From Streptomyces koelreuteriae (GTDB taxonomy: Bacteria; Actinomycetota; Actinomycetes; Streptomycetales; Streptomycetaceae), in assembly GCF_018604545.1 (NCBI RefSeq), contig NZ_CP075896.1:930001-994000 (forward strand): a DNA stretch of 64,000 nucleotides. Direction: 5' to 3'. This document shows, one piece after another, positions 9,412-16,869 of this stretch. The position numbers and the translations under genes were made by a program. The notes under the pieces were generated by a model that searched no databases, was not told where the DNA came from, and saw only the letters and a program-made list of their open reading frames with translations. How positions within the stretch are numbered: the first letter of the stretch is position 1; each line of letters starts with the position of its first letter.

Positions 9412-10358
9412 GCACGCCTCCTGACGGCCCGTCGCGTCGCGTGCCGGGCGTCGAGGCCGGACAGGCCGCGTACCGCGACGTAGGCCTTCTCGCGGCCGGG
9501 GAGGGAGACGCGGCCGCGCAGGACGGCCTCCGGGTCGCGTTCGATGCGGTCGAGGAGGCGGCGGTAGATGCCGGCCATGGCGGCGACACAGGCGCCGCTG
9601 CGGCGGTCGAGCATGGGGAGCAGCCGGTAGCCCTCGGCGAAGAGGGCGCGGGCCCGTCGTACTTCGAAGTGCACGAGGCCCGCGAAGTCGGAGCCCTCCG
9701 GTGGCTTCGGTCCGCTGAAGCCGGCCGAGCAGCCGAACTTGGCGAGGTCGTCGGCAGGCAGGTAGGTGCGCCCGCCCACGGCGTCCTCGCGGATGTCCCG
9801 CAGGATGTTGGTGAGCTGGAGCGCAAGACCGAGCGTGTCGGCATACTCGGGCGCGCGGTCGACGCCGCGCGCCCCCGGCTCGGTGCCGAACACACCGAGG
9901 GAGAGACGCCCGATGGCGCCCGCGACACAGCGGCAGTAGATCTTCAGGTCGTCCCAGGTCTCATAGGTCTCGCCGCGGACGTCCATCAGGACGCCGTCGA
10001 TGAGCTCGTCCAGGCCGCCCAGAGGGATCGGAAAGGCCCCGGCGGCATGTGTGAGGGCGACGGCGACGGGGTCGATGTCGTCCTCGTCGACCTCACCCGC
10101 ACGGATCCGGGTGAGCAGCGCCCGGGTCTCCTCCATCCTCGCGACCTTGACGTCGTGGGCGAGCTCGCCGTCACCGATGTCGTCGACCCGCCGCGAGAAC
10201 GCGTACAGCGCCGACATCGCGCGGCGCTGAGGCGTCGGCAGCAGCCGGATGCCGTAGGCGAAGTTACGGGCCTGCCGCCCGGTGACGGCCTCGCAGTAGC
10301 TGTAGGCGGCGAGTACCGGTGGGGACGCGTGTGGTTCCGACTCCACGGTCCGGATCAC
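9408..10358 (-). CDS. hpnD: Presqualene diphosphate synthase (HpnD)
   Basis: Squalene/phytoene-synthase-family enzyme joining two farnesyl diphosphates into presqualene diphosphate. The 316-aa protein shows the first Asp-rich motif DDIGD (59-63), the conserved YCRCVAGAIG block, and the second motif, LRDIRED (about 186-192), followed by RTYLP. The GTG start at 10358 overlaps the hpnC stop in GTGA. HpnC and HpnD are paralogues; this one carries the full second DxxxD motif characteristic of HpnD. Confidence 0.95.
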   Translation of the reverse strand: MIRTVESEPHASPPVLAAYSYCEAVTGRQARNFAYGIRLLPTPQRRAMSALYAFSRRVDDIGDGELAHDVKVARMEETRALLTRIRAGEVDEDDIDPVAVALTHAAGAFPIPLGGLDELIDGVLMDVRGETYETWDDLKIYCRCVAGAIGRLSLGVFGTEPGARGVDRAPEYADTLGLALQLTNILRDIREDAVGGRTYLPADDLAKFGCSAGFSGPKPPEGSDFAGLVHFEVRRARALFAEGYRLLPMLDRRSGACVAAMAGIYRRLLDRIERDPEAVLRGRVSLPGREKAYVAVRGLSGLDARHATRRAVRRRA

Positions 10359-11257
10359 CCCTCTCCTCGCAGAGTCACGCCCACCTCACGCAGCAACCGG
10401 ACCTTGCCGGGCTTGGGCGGGCCGGGAAGTACGTCGTATTCGGCGGCGGCGATCGCGTGGACGGCCGCCCTTCCCCCCGCCACGAACCCCGCGAGCAGCA
10501 GCTTCAGCCTGCCGTGGACGCTACCCACCAGGGGGGCGCCTTCATTCAGGAGATCCCGGGCCCTTCGCGCTTCGTACGCAATCAGCGCACGGACCGACGC
10601 TCCGGCGGATTTCGTGGCGAGATCCGCCTCCTGGACGTGAAAACGCTTCAGGTCGGCGGCGGGCAGGTAGACACGGTCACGGCCGAGGTCCTCGGCCACG
10701 TCCTGGAGGTGCTCGACGAGCTGCAGGGCCGTGCAGATCATGTCGGAGCGGCGGATCCGCTCGGGCGTCGAGGTGCCGGTGACGGAGAGGACGAGCCGGC
10801 CGACGGGGTTGGCCGAGAGCTCGCAGTAGGCGAGCAGGTCGTCATAGGTCTCGTACCGGCTGACGAGCTGGTCCTGGCGGTTGGCGGCGATCAGGCCGAG
10901 GAACGGCTCGGGGGTCAGCGAGCAGCGCCGCACGGTCGGCTGGAGACGGCGCAGCAGGGGGTGGCGCGGGGTCGAGTCGAAGACCCTGCGCAGATCGGCT
11001 TCGAAGGCGTCCAGCAGGACCAGCCGGTCCTCGGCCTCCTGCGGGGACACACCGAGCAGCCGGGCGTCGCCGCCACCGGGGGCGAGGTCGCCGTCGCCGA
11101 TGTCGTCGACCAGGCGGGCGAAGCCGTAGACGGCCATGAGGTCGGTGCGCCAGGCCCGGGGCAGGAAGAAGGGGGCCACGGGGAAGTTCTCGCCCGCGGC
11201 CTTGTCGAGGGTGCCGCGCTCCGGGTCGAGGGCGCGCGCCGTGCCGGTTCCCGTCAC
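10355..11257 (-). CDS. hpnC: Hydroxysqualene synthase (HpnC)
   Basis: Squalene/phytoene-synthase-family protein of 300 aa that converts presqualene diphosphate to hydroxysqualene. The motifs are DDIGD at 51-55, YCELSANPVGRLVL mid-protein, and LQDVAEDLGRDRVYLP for the second Asp-rich region. It appears to be the first large gene of the leftward operon. The GTG at 11257 overlaps the stop of a 21-codon upstream frame (GTGA), so initiation may be coupled to it. No strong independent Shine-Dalgarno sequence is visible before the GTG. Confidence 0.94.
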   Translation of the reverse strand: MTGTGTARALDPERGTLDKAAGENFPVAPFFLPRAWRTDLMAVYGFARLVDDIGDGDLAPGGGDARLLGVSPQEAEDRLVLLDAFEADLRRVFDSTPRHPLLRRLQPTVRRCSLTPEPFLGLIAANRQDQLVSRYETYDDLLAYCELSANPVGRLVLSVTGTSTPERIRRSDMICTALQLVEHLQDVAEDLGRDRVYLPAADLKRFHVQEADLATKSAGASVRALIAYEARRARDLLNEGAPLVGSVHGRLKLLLAGFVAGGRAAVHAIAAAEYDVLPGPPKPGKVRLLREVGVTLRGEG

Positions 11258-11319
11258 CGCCGGCTGCCCGGCGCGGGGACGGCACGTGCTGCGTGGAGCT
11301 GGGGAGTATCCGTAGCCAT
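11254..11319 (-). CDS. Possible 21-aa leader peptide coupled to hpnC
   Basis: An ATG frame beginning MATDTPQLHAARAV runs 21 codons and ends in a TGA that overlaps the hpnC GTG. GGGAG lies 11 nt upstream, a rather long spacing. The alternative is that hpnC simply uses its own GTG and this frame is chance. The same overlap style is used throughout the operon, which is the only argument for it. Confidence 0.3.
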   Translation of the reverse strand: MATDTPQLHAARAVPAPGSRR

Positions 11320-11449
11320 CGCCGTCACATCTCCCGTTCTACACTGCCGACCCAATACACACTATTTCGGACACGCCGCCCAGCCGTCCGCACGGCTGCC
11401 CGACGGGCGGTGTCGCGCATTATCGCCCTGATTGCCGTGTTTCGGGACC

Positions 11450-11473
11450 TGTACAGCTTACGTTGTACAACGT
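11450..11473. promoter_or_regulatory. TGTACA / ACGTTGTACAACGT palindromes upstream of the hopanoid operon
   Basis: The 250 bp between the hpnC leader and the terminator at 11573 contain no gene and should carry the operon promoter. Within it lies a perfect 14-bp palindrome, ACGTTGTACAACGT (11460-11473), and a second TGTACA at 11450-11455. The centres are about 14 bp apart, suiting two dimers on one DNA face or nearly so. Such a site is a plausible operator for control of hopanoid synthesis, which is known to respond to development in Streptomyces. No regulator is assigned. Confidence 0.45.
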
Positions 11474-11572
11474 GTCGCGGTCCGCCAGGGTGTCCCGCAC
11501 ATCACGAGAACACACCGATTGGCCCCAAGCTTCCTGAGATGGACCGGAGTTGACGTTTCCTTTGCAGACGCG

Positions 11573-11603
11573 GGGCCCCGCCGTAACAGTTGCGGCGGGG
11601 CCC
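11573..11603 (-). terminator. Rho-independent-type hairpin after the ABC exporter operon
   Basis: An 11-bp perfect GC-rich stem (11573-11583 with 11593-11603) has a 9-nt loop, 14 bp beyond the stop of the ABC ATPase gene. There is no long T-tract, as is usual in Streptomyces. It separates the export operon from the hopanoid promoter region. Confidence 0.75.
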
Positions 11604-11616
11604 TGGCCGATCCGGT

Positions 11617-12405
11617 CTACTTGCCCGTGAACTTCTCGTACTCCTTGAGCACCTCGTCGGTCGGGCCGTCCATCCGCAGCTCACCGCGCTCCAGCCACAG
11701 GACGCGGTTGCAGGTGTCGCGGATCGACTTGTTGTTGTGGCTGACCAGAAACACCGTGCCGGCTTCCTTGCGCAGCTCCCGGATGCGGTCCTCGGAGCGC
11801 TTCTGGAACTTGCGGTCGCCGGTGGCGAGGGCCTCGTCGATCATCAGGACGTCGTGGTCCTTGGCCGCGGCGATGGAGAAGCGGAGCCGGGCCGCCATGC
11901 CGGAGGAGTAGGTGCGCATGGGCAGCGTGATGAAGTCGCCCTTCTCGTTGATGCCGGAGAAGTCGACGATCTGCTGGTAGCGCTCCTTGATCTCCTCGCG
12001 GGACATGCCCATGGCGAGCCCGCCCAATATGACGTTCCGCTCGCCGGTGAGGTCGTTCATCAGGGCCGCGTTGACGCCGAGCAGCGAGGGCTGGCCGTCG
12101 GTGTAGACCTTGCCCTGCTCGGCGGGGAGCAGACCGGCGATGGCGCGCAGCAGGGTCGACTTGCCGGAGCCGTTGGAGCCGATCAGGCCGATGGCCTCGC
12201 CGCGGTAGGCGACGAAGGAGACGCCGCGCACGGCGTGCACCTTGCGCACGCCCCGTGCCGCGTCGTCGGAGCCCCGCTTGAGGATGCGGCTGAGGGCGGC
12301 GGTGGCACTGCCCTTGCCGCTCTTGGCGCCGTTGACGCGGTAGACGATGTGCAGATCGTCCGCGACGACGGTGGGGATCCGCGCTTCCTGCTTCTGCTCA
12401 GCCAC
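11617..12405 (-). CDS. ABC-2 polysaccharide/polyol-phosphate exporter ATPase (TagH/Wzt type)
   Basis: Cytoplasmic ATPase of a polymer-exporting ABC transporter, 262 aa. Walker A is GSNGSGKST (76-84), the signature is the degenerate YSSGM (166-170), and Walker B is VLMIDEALATGD (186-197), all hallmarks of the O-antigen/teichoic-acid exporter subfamily. The first ~60 residues before the usual core hold a VYRVNGAKSGKG segment, as in TagH. No C-terminal carbohydrate-binding extension is present. It overlaps the permease gene by 8 bp and is the last gene of its operon. Confidence 0.92.
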   Translation of the reverse strand: MAEQKQEARIPTVVADDLHIVYRVNGAKSGKGSATAALSRILKRGSDDAARGVRKVHAVRGVSFVAYRGEAIGLIGSNGSGKSTLLRAIAGLLPAEQGKVYTDGQPSLLGVNAALMNDLTGERNVILGGLAMGMSREEIKERYQQIVDFSGINEKGDFITLPMRTYSSGMAARLRFSIAAAKDHDVLMIDEALATGDRKFQKRSEDRIRELRKEAGTVFLVSHNNKSIRDTCNRVLWLERGELRMDGPTDEVLKEYEKFTGK

Positions 12406-13327
12406 GGCCGTACCTCTCCTCCGCCTTCCAGAAGTACACGAAACCGCCGACGGCGATCAGCACGGCCCAGCCGCCCGCGGCCGCCCAGACGTGGTCGGGC
12501 AGGTACTGGGAGCCGTAGTCGTCGATGAGGGAGAAGCGCATCAGGTCCATGTAGATCGCGGCCGGGTTCCACTGCAGGACGTTCGAGATCCAGGCCGGCT
12601 TGGACTCGAGGAAGATCGGGATGGAGAACATCACCCCGGACGCGTACATCCACGTCCGCATCACGAACGGCATGAGCTGCGCGAGGTCCGGGGTCTTGGC
12701 GCCCGCCCGGGCCATGATCAGCGCGAGGCCGGTGTTGAAGCAGAACTGCAGGACGAGCACCGGCACGATCAGCAGCCAGGACAGGTCGGGGTAGTGGCCG
12801 AAGCCGATCGTGATGGCGAACAGCACGATCATCGAGAACAGCAGCTGCTGGAGCTGCTGCAACGCGAAGGAGATCGGCAGGGAGGCGCGCGGGAAGTGCA
12901 GGGCGCGCACCAGGCCGAGGTTGCCGGAGATCGCGCGCACGCCCGCCATCACCGAGCTCTGCGTGAAGGTGAACACGAACACGCCCGTGACCAGGAACGG
13001 GATGTACACCTCGCGGCTCATGCCCCGGTCGGCTTCCAGGAGCATGCCGAAGATGAAGAAGTACACGGCCGCGTTCAGCAGCGGTGTGGCCACCTGCCAC
13101 AGCTGGCCGAGCTTGGCCTGGCTGTACTGGGCGGTCAGCTTCGCGCGGGAGAAGGCGAGGATGAAGTGCCGCCGGTCCCAGAGCTGACGGACGTACTCGA
13201 TGAGGGACGGCCGGGCGCCGCTGACGCTCAGCCCGTGCCTGGCGGCGAGCTCCCTCGCCGTGAGTCCCTCGTCGGGCGCCTCGGACGCGCTCACCGCGAC
13301 CGGGGCATCGTGCGTTGTCTCACTCAC
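12398..13327 (-). CDS. ABC-2 type exporter permease (TagG/Wzm type)
   Basis: Integral membrane partner of the downstream ATPase, 309 aa from GTG 13327. A cytoplasmic N-terminus is followed by LIEYVRQLWDRRHFI, the amphipathic interface helix of ABC-2 permeases, and then about six hydrophobic segments starting at LLNAAVYFFIFGMLL. The longer in-frame reading adds 16 residues with no ribosome site, so GTG at 13327 (VSETTHDA) was chosen; its own Shine-Dalgarno is weak. It should export the product of the glycosyl- and phosphotransferases encoded upstream. Confidence 0.9.
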   Translation of the reverse strand: MSETTHDAPVAVSASEAPDEGLTARELAARHGLSVSGARPSLIEYVRQLWDRRHFILAFSRAKLTAQYSQAKLGQLWQVATPLLNAAVYFFIFGMLLEADRGMSREVYIPFLVTGVFVFTFTQSSVMAGVRAISGNLGLVRALHFPRASLPISFALQQLQQLLFSMIVLFAITIGFGHYPDLSWLLIVPVLVLQFCFNTGLALIMARAGAKTPDLAQLMPFVMRTWMYASGVMFSIPIFLESKPAWISNVLQWNPAAIYMDLMRFSLIDDYGSQYLPDHVWAAAGGWAVLIAVGGFVYFWKAEERYGRG

Positions 13328-13432
13328 TAGTGGAAACTTTCGTCTTCGAGATGCTTGGCCTGTGCGGGCCTGCATGAGCCGGGGGCCAGGGTACGGCCCG
13401 GGTGCTCCCGGATACTCCCGGATACGAGCTTG

Positions 13433-14305
13433 TCAGATGACGGGGGGCCGGCCCAGCCGGGTCAGCCGCCACACCGTACGCCACTTCATGGGCCGGCGGG
13501 GTCCGCACGGGGTCGTCCAGCCTTCGCGGAATCCGCCGAACCAGGCCCGCAGGGCGGGGCGGGAGGGGCGGCGCAGCAGGGTGAGCAGCAGCCACACGCC
13601 GAGATAGACCGGGACGAGCGGTGCGGGGAGGTTTCTGCGGGCCAGCCAGACGCGGTTGCGGGCGACCATGCGGTGGTAGACCGCGTGCCGCGAGGGGGCG
13701 GTCGTCGGGTGGTAGAGCACCATGTCGGAGCGGTAGTCGATCATCCAGCCCGCGTCCAGGGCCCGCCACGCCAGGTCGGTTTCCTCGTGGGCGTAGAAGA
13801 ACTCGTCCGGGAGTCCGCCGACGTCGGCGAAGACCCGGGTGCGGACGGCGTTGGCGCCGCCGAGGAACGTGGTGACGCGCGAGGAGCGCATCGGGTCGGC
13901 GGCGCGCAGCCGGGGCACGTGGCGGCGCTGGGTGACGCCGGTCTCCGGGTCGGCTATGCGGAAACTCACGATGCCGAGCTTCGGGTCGGCCTCGAAGGCC
14001 TTCCGGCACAGCGCGGCGGTGTCGTGGCTCGCGAGCAGCCCGTCGTCGTCGAGGAACAGCAGGATGTCGACGTCCCGGCCGGCCGGGCCGAAGGCCTCGA
14101 TGCCGACGTTGCGGCCGCCGGGGATGCCGAGGTTCTCGGGCAGCTCGATGGTGCGGACGCCCTCGGGGACGTCCGGGACGGGCGAGCCGTTGCCGACGAC
14201 GACCACCTCGACCGCGTCGCCGTCCTGCCCCGCGACCGAGTCGAGGAGGGCACGCAGCTCGTCGGGGCGGTTGCCCATGGTGATGATGACGGCGCCGACC
14301 TTCAT
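13433..14305 (-). CDS. GT2-family glycosyltransferase
   Basis: Family-2 glycosyltransferase of 290 aa, GT-A fold. The N-terminus, MKVGAVIITMGNRPDEL, is the nucleotide-sugar-binding strand. The acidic metal motif is LDDDG near residue 95, and a HEETDLAWRA block supplies the catalytic-base region. There is no clear signal peptide; a hydrophobic stretch, PVYLGVWLLLTLL, near the C-terminus may anchor it to the membrane. ATG 14305 is preferred, although a GTG three codons upstream overlaps the previous stop in GTGA. Donor and acceptor are unknown; it probably decorates the lipid or polymer made by the adjacent CDP-alcohol transferases. Confidence 0.9.
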   Translation of the reverse strand: MKVGAVIITMGNRPDELRALLDSVAGQDGDAVEVVVVGNGSPVPDVPEGVRTIELPENLGIPGGRNVGIEAFGPAGRDVDILLFLDDDGLLASHDTAALCRKAFEADPKLGIVSFRIADPETGVTQRRHVPRLRAADPMRSSRVTTFLGGANAVRTRVFADVGGLPDEFFYAHEETDLAWRALDAGWMIDYRSDMVLYHPTTAPSRHAVYHRMVARNRVWLARRNLPAPLVPVYLGVWLLLTLLRRPSRPALRAWFGGFREGWTTPCGPRRPMKWRTVWRLTRLGRPPVI

Positions 14306-14310
14306 GCCGC

Positions 14311-15090
14311 TCACTTCAGCCTGCTCGAAGCGAGGATCGACACGAGGTGCAGCAGGGTCTGCACCAGCGCGATGCCGGCCAGCACGGCCACGCCGAGCCG
14401 CGAGAAGAACAGGTCGCCGCGGGCCTGGTCGACGATCGCCAGCACCAGGATCAGCAGGGACGCCTCGATGCCGAGGATCAGCCGGTGGAACTTCAGGGCG
14501 CCTGCGGCCCTGCGGGCCAGCGCCATGCCGGAGGAGCGCATCTCGGAGGCGGCCTCCTTGACCGGCGGCTTTCCGGCCTGGTGCCGGGCGACGCCGACGA
14601 GGTCCGTCTCGGCCTTGATCAGGATGGCGCCGAGGGCGGCCAGGGTGCCGAGGAAGGCCCACAGCCAGTCGATCCGGCCGCTGCCCCACAGGTCGGCGGC
14701 GCGCAGACCGAAGCCGACGAGCACGGCGGCGTCGGTGAGGTAGGCGCCGACCCGGTCGAGGTAGACGCCGTTGAGCGAGTACTGCTTCTTCCAGCGCGCG
14801 ATCTCGCCGTCGACGCAGTCCAGCAGGAGATACATCTGGACCATGACGACGCCGAGCACCGCGCCCGCGATCCCCGGCACCAGCAGGGCCGGGGCCGCGA
14901 GCACGCCGAAGACGGTCATCAGGTAGGTGAGCTGGTTGGGCGTGACCCTGGTGTTGACCAGGTAACGGTCGACCCGCAGGGACACCTCACGCATGTAGAG
15001 GCGTCCCATCCAGTGCTCACCGCTGCGCCGGTCCTTCACCCCCGCGGGGTGAACGACGGGGCGGAGTTCAGCTACCGATGGCCTTGACAT
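14311..15090 (-). CDS. CDP-alcohol phosphatidyltransferase-family protein with altered active-site motif
   Basis: Membrane enzyme family that transfers a phospho-alcohol from a CDP-alcohol. The 259-aa protein has six or so hydrophobic segments. The signature is D91-x2-D94-G95-x2-A98-R99-x8-G108-x3-D112, but the fourth Asp, expected at 116, is Ala (DRVGAYLTD); the next acidic residue is D120. In characterised members that Asp acts as catalytic base. Either the enzyme uses a shifted residue, or it is a partner of the canonical paralogue encoded at 16866-18671. The ATG at 15090 lies inside the preceding dehydrogenase gene (23-bp overlap). Confidence 0.88.
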   Translation of the reverse strand: MSRPSVAELRPVVHPAGVKDRRSGEHWMGRLYMREVSLRVDRYLVNTRVTPNQLTYLMTVFGVLAAPALLVPGIAGAVLGVVMVQMYLLLDCVDGEIARWKKQYSLNGVYLDRVGAYLTDAAVLVGFGLRAADLWGSGRIDWLWAFLGTLAALGAILIKAETDLVGVARHQAGKPPVKEAASEMRSSGMALARRAAGALKFHRLILGIEASLLILVLAIVDQARGDLFFSRLGVAVLAGIALVQTLLHLVSILASSRLK

Positions 15091-16129
15091 AGTCGGCGTA
15101 GATGTCCTTGATCTGTTCGGTGTTCAGGTCGAGGTGTTCGATGATGGTGTAGCGGCCGGGCCGGGTCTCCGGGGCGAATTCGACGGCCTTGACGAACTCG
15201 TCCGTCGTGAAGCCGATCTCGTCCGGCAGCACGGGCAGACCGTGCCGGCGCAGCACCTCGGCCATGTAGGCCGACTCTTCGTGGGCTCCGCGCAGGTACA
15301 TCGCGAAGGCCGCTCCGAGGCCGCACTGCTCGCCGTGGGCGGCCGCGCGCTTCGGGTACAGCAGGTCGAAGGCGTGGTTGATCTCGTGGCACGCCCCGGA
15401 GGACGGCCGTGAGTCGCCCGACACCGACATGGCGATGCCGCTGAGGACCAGTGCCTCGGCGAGCACCTGGAGGAAGTCGTTGTCGCCGATGCCGCCGGGG
15501 TGCCGGAGCACGGCCTCGCCGGCCTGGCGGGCCATCGCGGCGGCGAGTCCGTCGATGCGCTCGCCCTTGACCCGGTTGGCGAGCTCCCAGTCGGCGATCG
15601 CCGAGATGTTGGAGATCGCGTCACCGATGCCGGCGCGGACGAAGCGGACCGGGGCCTCACGGATGACGTCCAGGTCGATGACGACCGCGATCGGGTTCGG
15701 CACGCCGTAGGAGCCGCGGCCCGCGTCGTTGTCGAGGGTGGCGACCGGCGAGCACAGGCCGTCGTGCGCGAGGTTGGTGGGTACGGCGACCAGCGGCAGG
15801 CCGACGCGCGCCGCGGCGAACTTGGCGCAGTCGATGATCTTGCCGCCGCCGAGCCCCACGACCGCGTCGAAGTGGCCGGCCTTTATGTCGCTCGCCAGCC
15901 GGACCGCGTCGTCGAGGGTGCCGCCGCCGACCTCGTACCAGGTGGCGCCGGGCATGCTCGGCGAGATCCGCTCGCGCAGCCGGGCGCCGGAGCCACCGCT
16001 GACGGCGACGGCGAGGCGGCCGGACTGCGAGATGCGCTCGTCGGCGAGGACGCAGGCCAGGTCGTCGAGGGCACCCGGGCGGATGTCCACGACGAGCGGG
16101 GAGGGGATGAGCCGGGTCAGTACTGGCAC
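15068..16129 (-). CDS. sn-Glycerol-1-phosphate dehydrogenase-like protein (iron-containing ADH superfamily)
   Basis: NAD(P)-dependent reductase of 353 aa, closest by eye to EgsA/AraM, which reduces DHAP to sn-glycerol-1-phosphate. Nucleotide binding is GLGGGKIID (about 92-100). Metal ligands fit D170 (GIGD), H248 (CHEINH) and H265 (AAHGEQ); the Asp-to-His spacing of 78 equals that I recall for archaeal G1PDH. The substrate-site segment TNLAHDG is at 118-124. The GTG at 16129 has GGGAG 5 nt upstream and overlaps the cytidylyltransferase gene by 13 bp. Other polyol-phosphate dehydrogenases and 3-dehydroquinate-synthase-like functions in the superfamily cannot be excluded. Confidence 0.82.
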   Translation of the reverse strand: MPVLTRLIPSPLVVDIRPGALDDLACVLADERISQSGRLAVAVSGGSGARLRERISPSMPGATWYEVGGGTLDDAVRLASDIKAGHFDAVVGLGGGKIIDCAKFAAARVGLPLVAVPTNLAHDGLCSPVATLDNDAGRGSYGVPNPIAVVIDLDVIREAPVRFVRAGIGDAISNISAIADWELANRVKGERIDGLAAAMARQAGEAVLRHPGGIGDNDFLQVLAEALVLSGIAMSVSGDSRPSSGACHEINHAFDLLYPKRAAAHGEQCGLGAAFAMYLRGAHEESAYMAEVLRRHGLPVLPDEIGFTTDEFVKAVEFAPETRPGRYTIIEHLDLNTEQIKDIYADYVKAIGS

Positions 16130-16869
16130 GCGATCTCCCGTCCGCGGGCGAGATCGTCGTGATTGTCGATCTCCACCCACTTGACGTCGCCGATCGGCGC
16201 CACGTCGATACGGAAGCCGCGGTTCACGAGCTCCTGGTAGCCGTGCTCGTAGAACTGCTGCGGGTCGGTCTCCCACACGGTCTTGAGCGCGTCGGCCAGC
16301 TCGGAGGCGGCGTCGCCCTCGATCAGGGTGACGCCGATGTACTCGCCGGTGGCCTCGGCGGGGTCCATCAGCTTGGTGATCTTCGTCATGCCCTTCGCGG
16401 GGTCGACGACGACCTTCATCTCCTCCTCGGCCAGGTCCTTGACCGTGTCCAGGGCGAGGATGATCTTCTTGCCGTCGCCGCGGGCGGCGAGCAGCGTCTT
16501 CTCGACGGAGACCGGGTGGACGGTGTCGCCGTTGGCGAGGATCACGCCGTCCTTGAGGGCGTCACGACCGCACCACAGGGAGTAGGCGTTGTTCCACTCC
16601 TCGGCCTTGTCGTTGTCGATGAGGGTGAGCTTGACGCCGTACTTCGCCTCCAGCGCTTCCTTGCGCGCGTACACGGCCTCCTTGCGGTAGCCGACGATGA
16701 TGCCGACCTCGGTGAGGCCGACCTCGGCGAAGTTGGCGAGGGTGAGGTCGAGAACCGTGGGTTCGCCCTCTATGCCCGCGGGACCCACCGGCACCAGAGC
16801 CTTGGGAAGGCTGTCGGTGTAGGGGCGCAGACGCCGTCCGGCGCCGGCCGCCAGCACGAGGCCGATCAT
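16117..16869 (-). CDS. Sugar/polyol-phosphate nucleotidyltransferase (phosphocholine/inositol-phosphate cytidylyltransferase-like)
   Basis: Nucleotidyltransferase of 250 aa with GT-A fold. The N-terminal NTP loop is LAAGAGRRLRPYTDSLPKALVPVG (its key residues are the GAGRRLRP loop and PKAL). Asn/Trp/Ser positions in EEWNNAYSLW resemble LicC and the IPCT domain of archaeal inositol-phosphate enzymes. Metal-binding Asp residues are in ANGDTV and near the end in VEIDNHDDL. It probably forms a CDP-activated polyol for the neighbouring CDP-alcohol transferases. The ATG overlaps the DUF5941 gene stop (ATGA), with GAAGGAG 7 nt upstream. Confidence 0.85.
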   Translation of the reverse strand: MIGLVLAAGAGRRLRPYTDSLPKALVPVGPAGIEGEPTVLDLTLANFAEVGLTEVGIIVGYRKEAVYARKEALEAKYGVKLTLIDNDKAEEWNNAYSLWCGRDALKDGVILANGDTVHPVSVEKTLLAARGDGKKIILALDTVKDLAEEEMKVVVDPAKGMTKITKLMDPAEATGEYIGVTLIEGDAASELADALKTVWETDPQQFYEHGYQELVNRGFRIDVAPIGDVKWVEIDNHDDLARGREIACQY

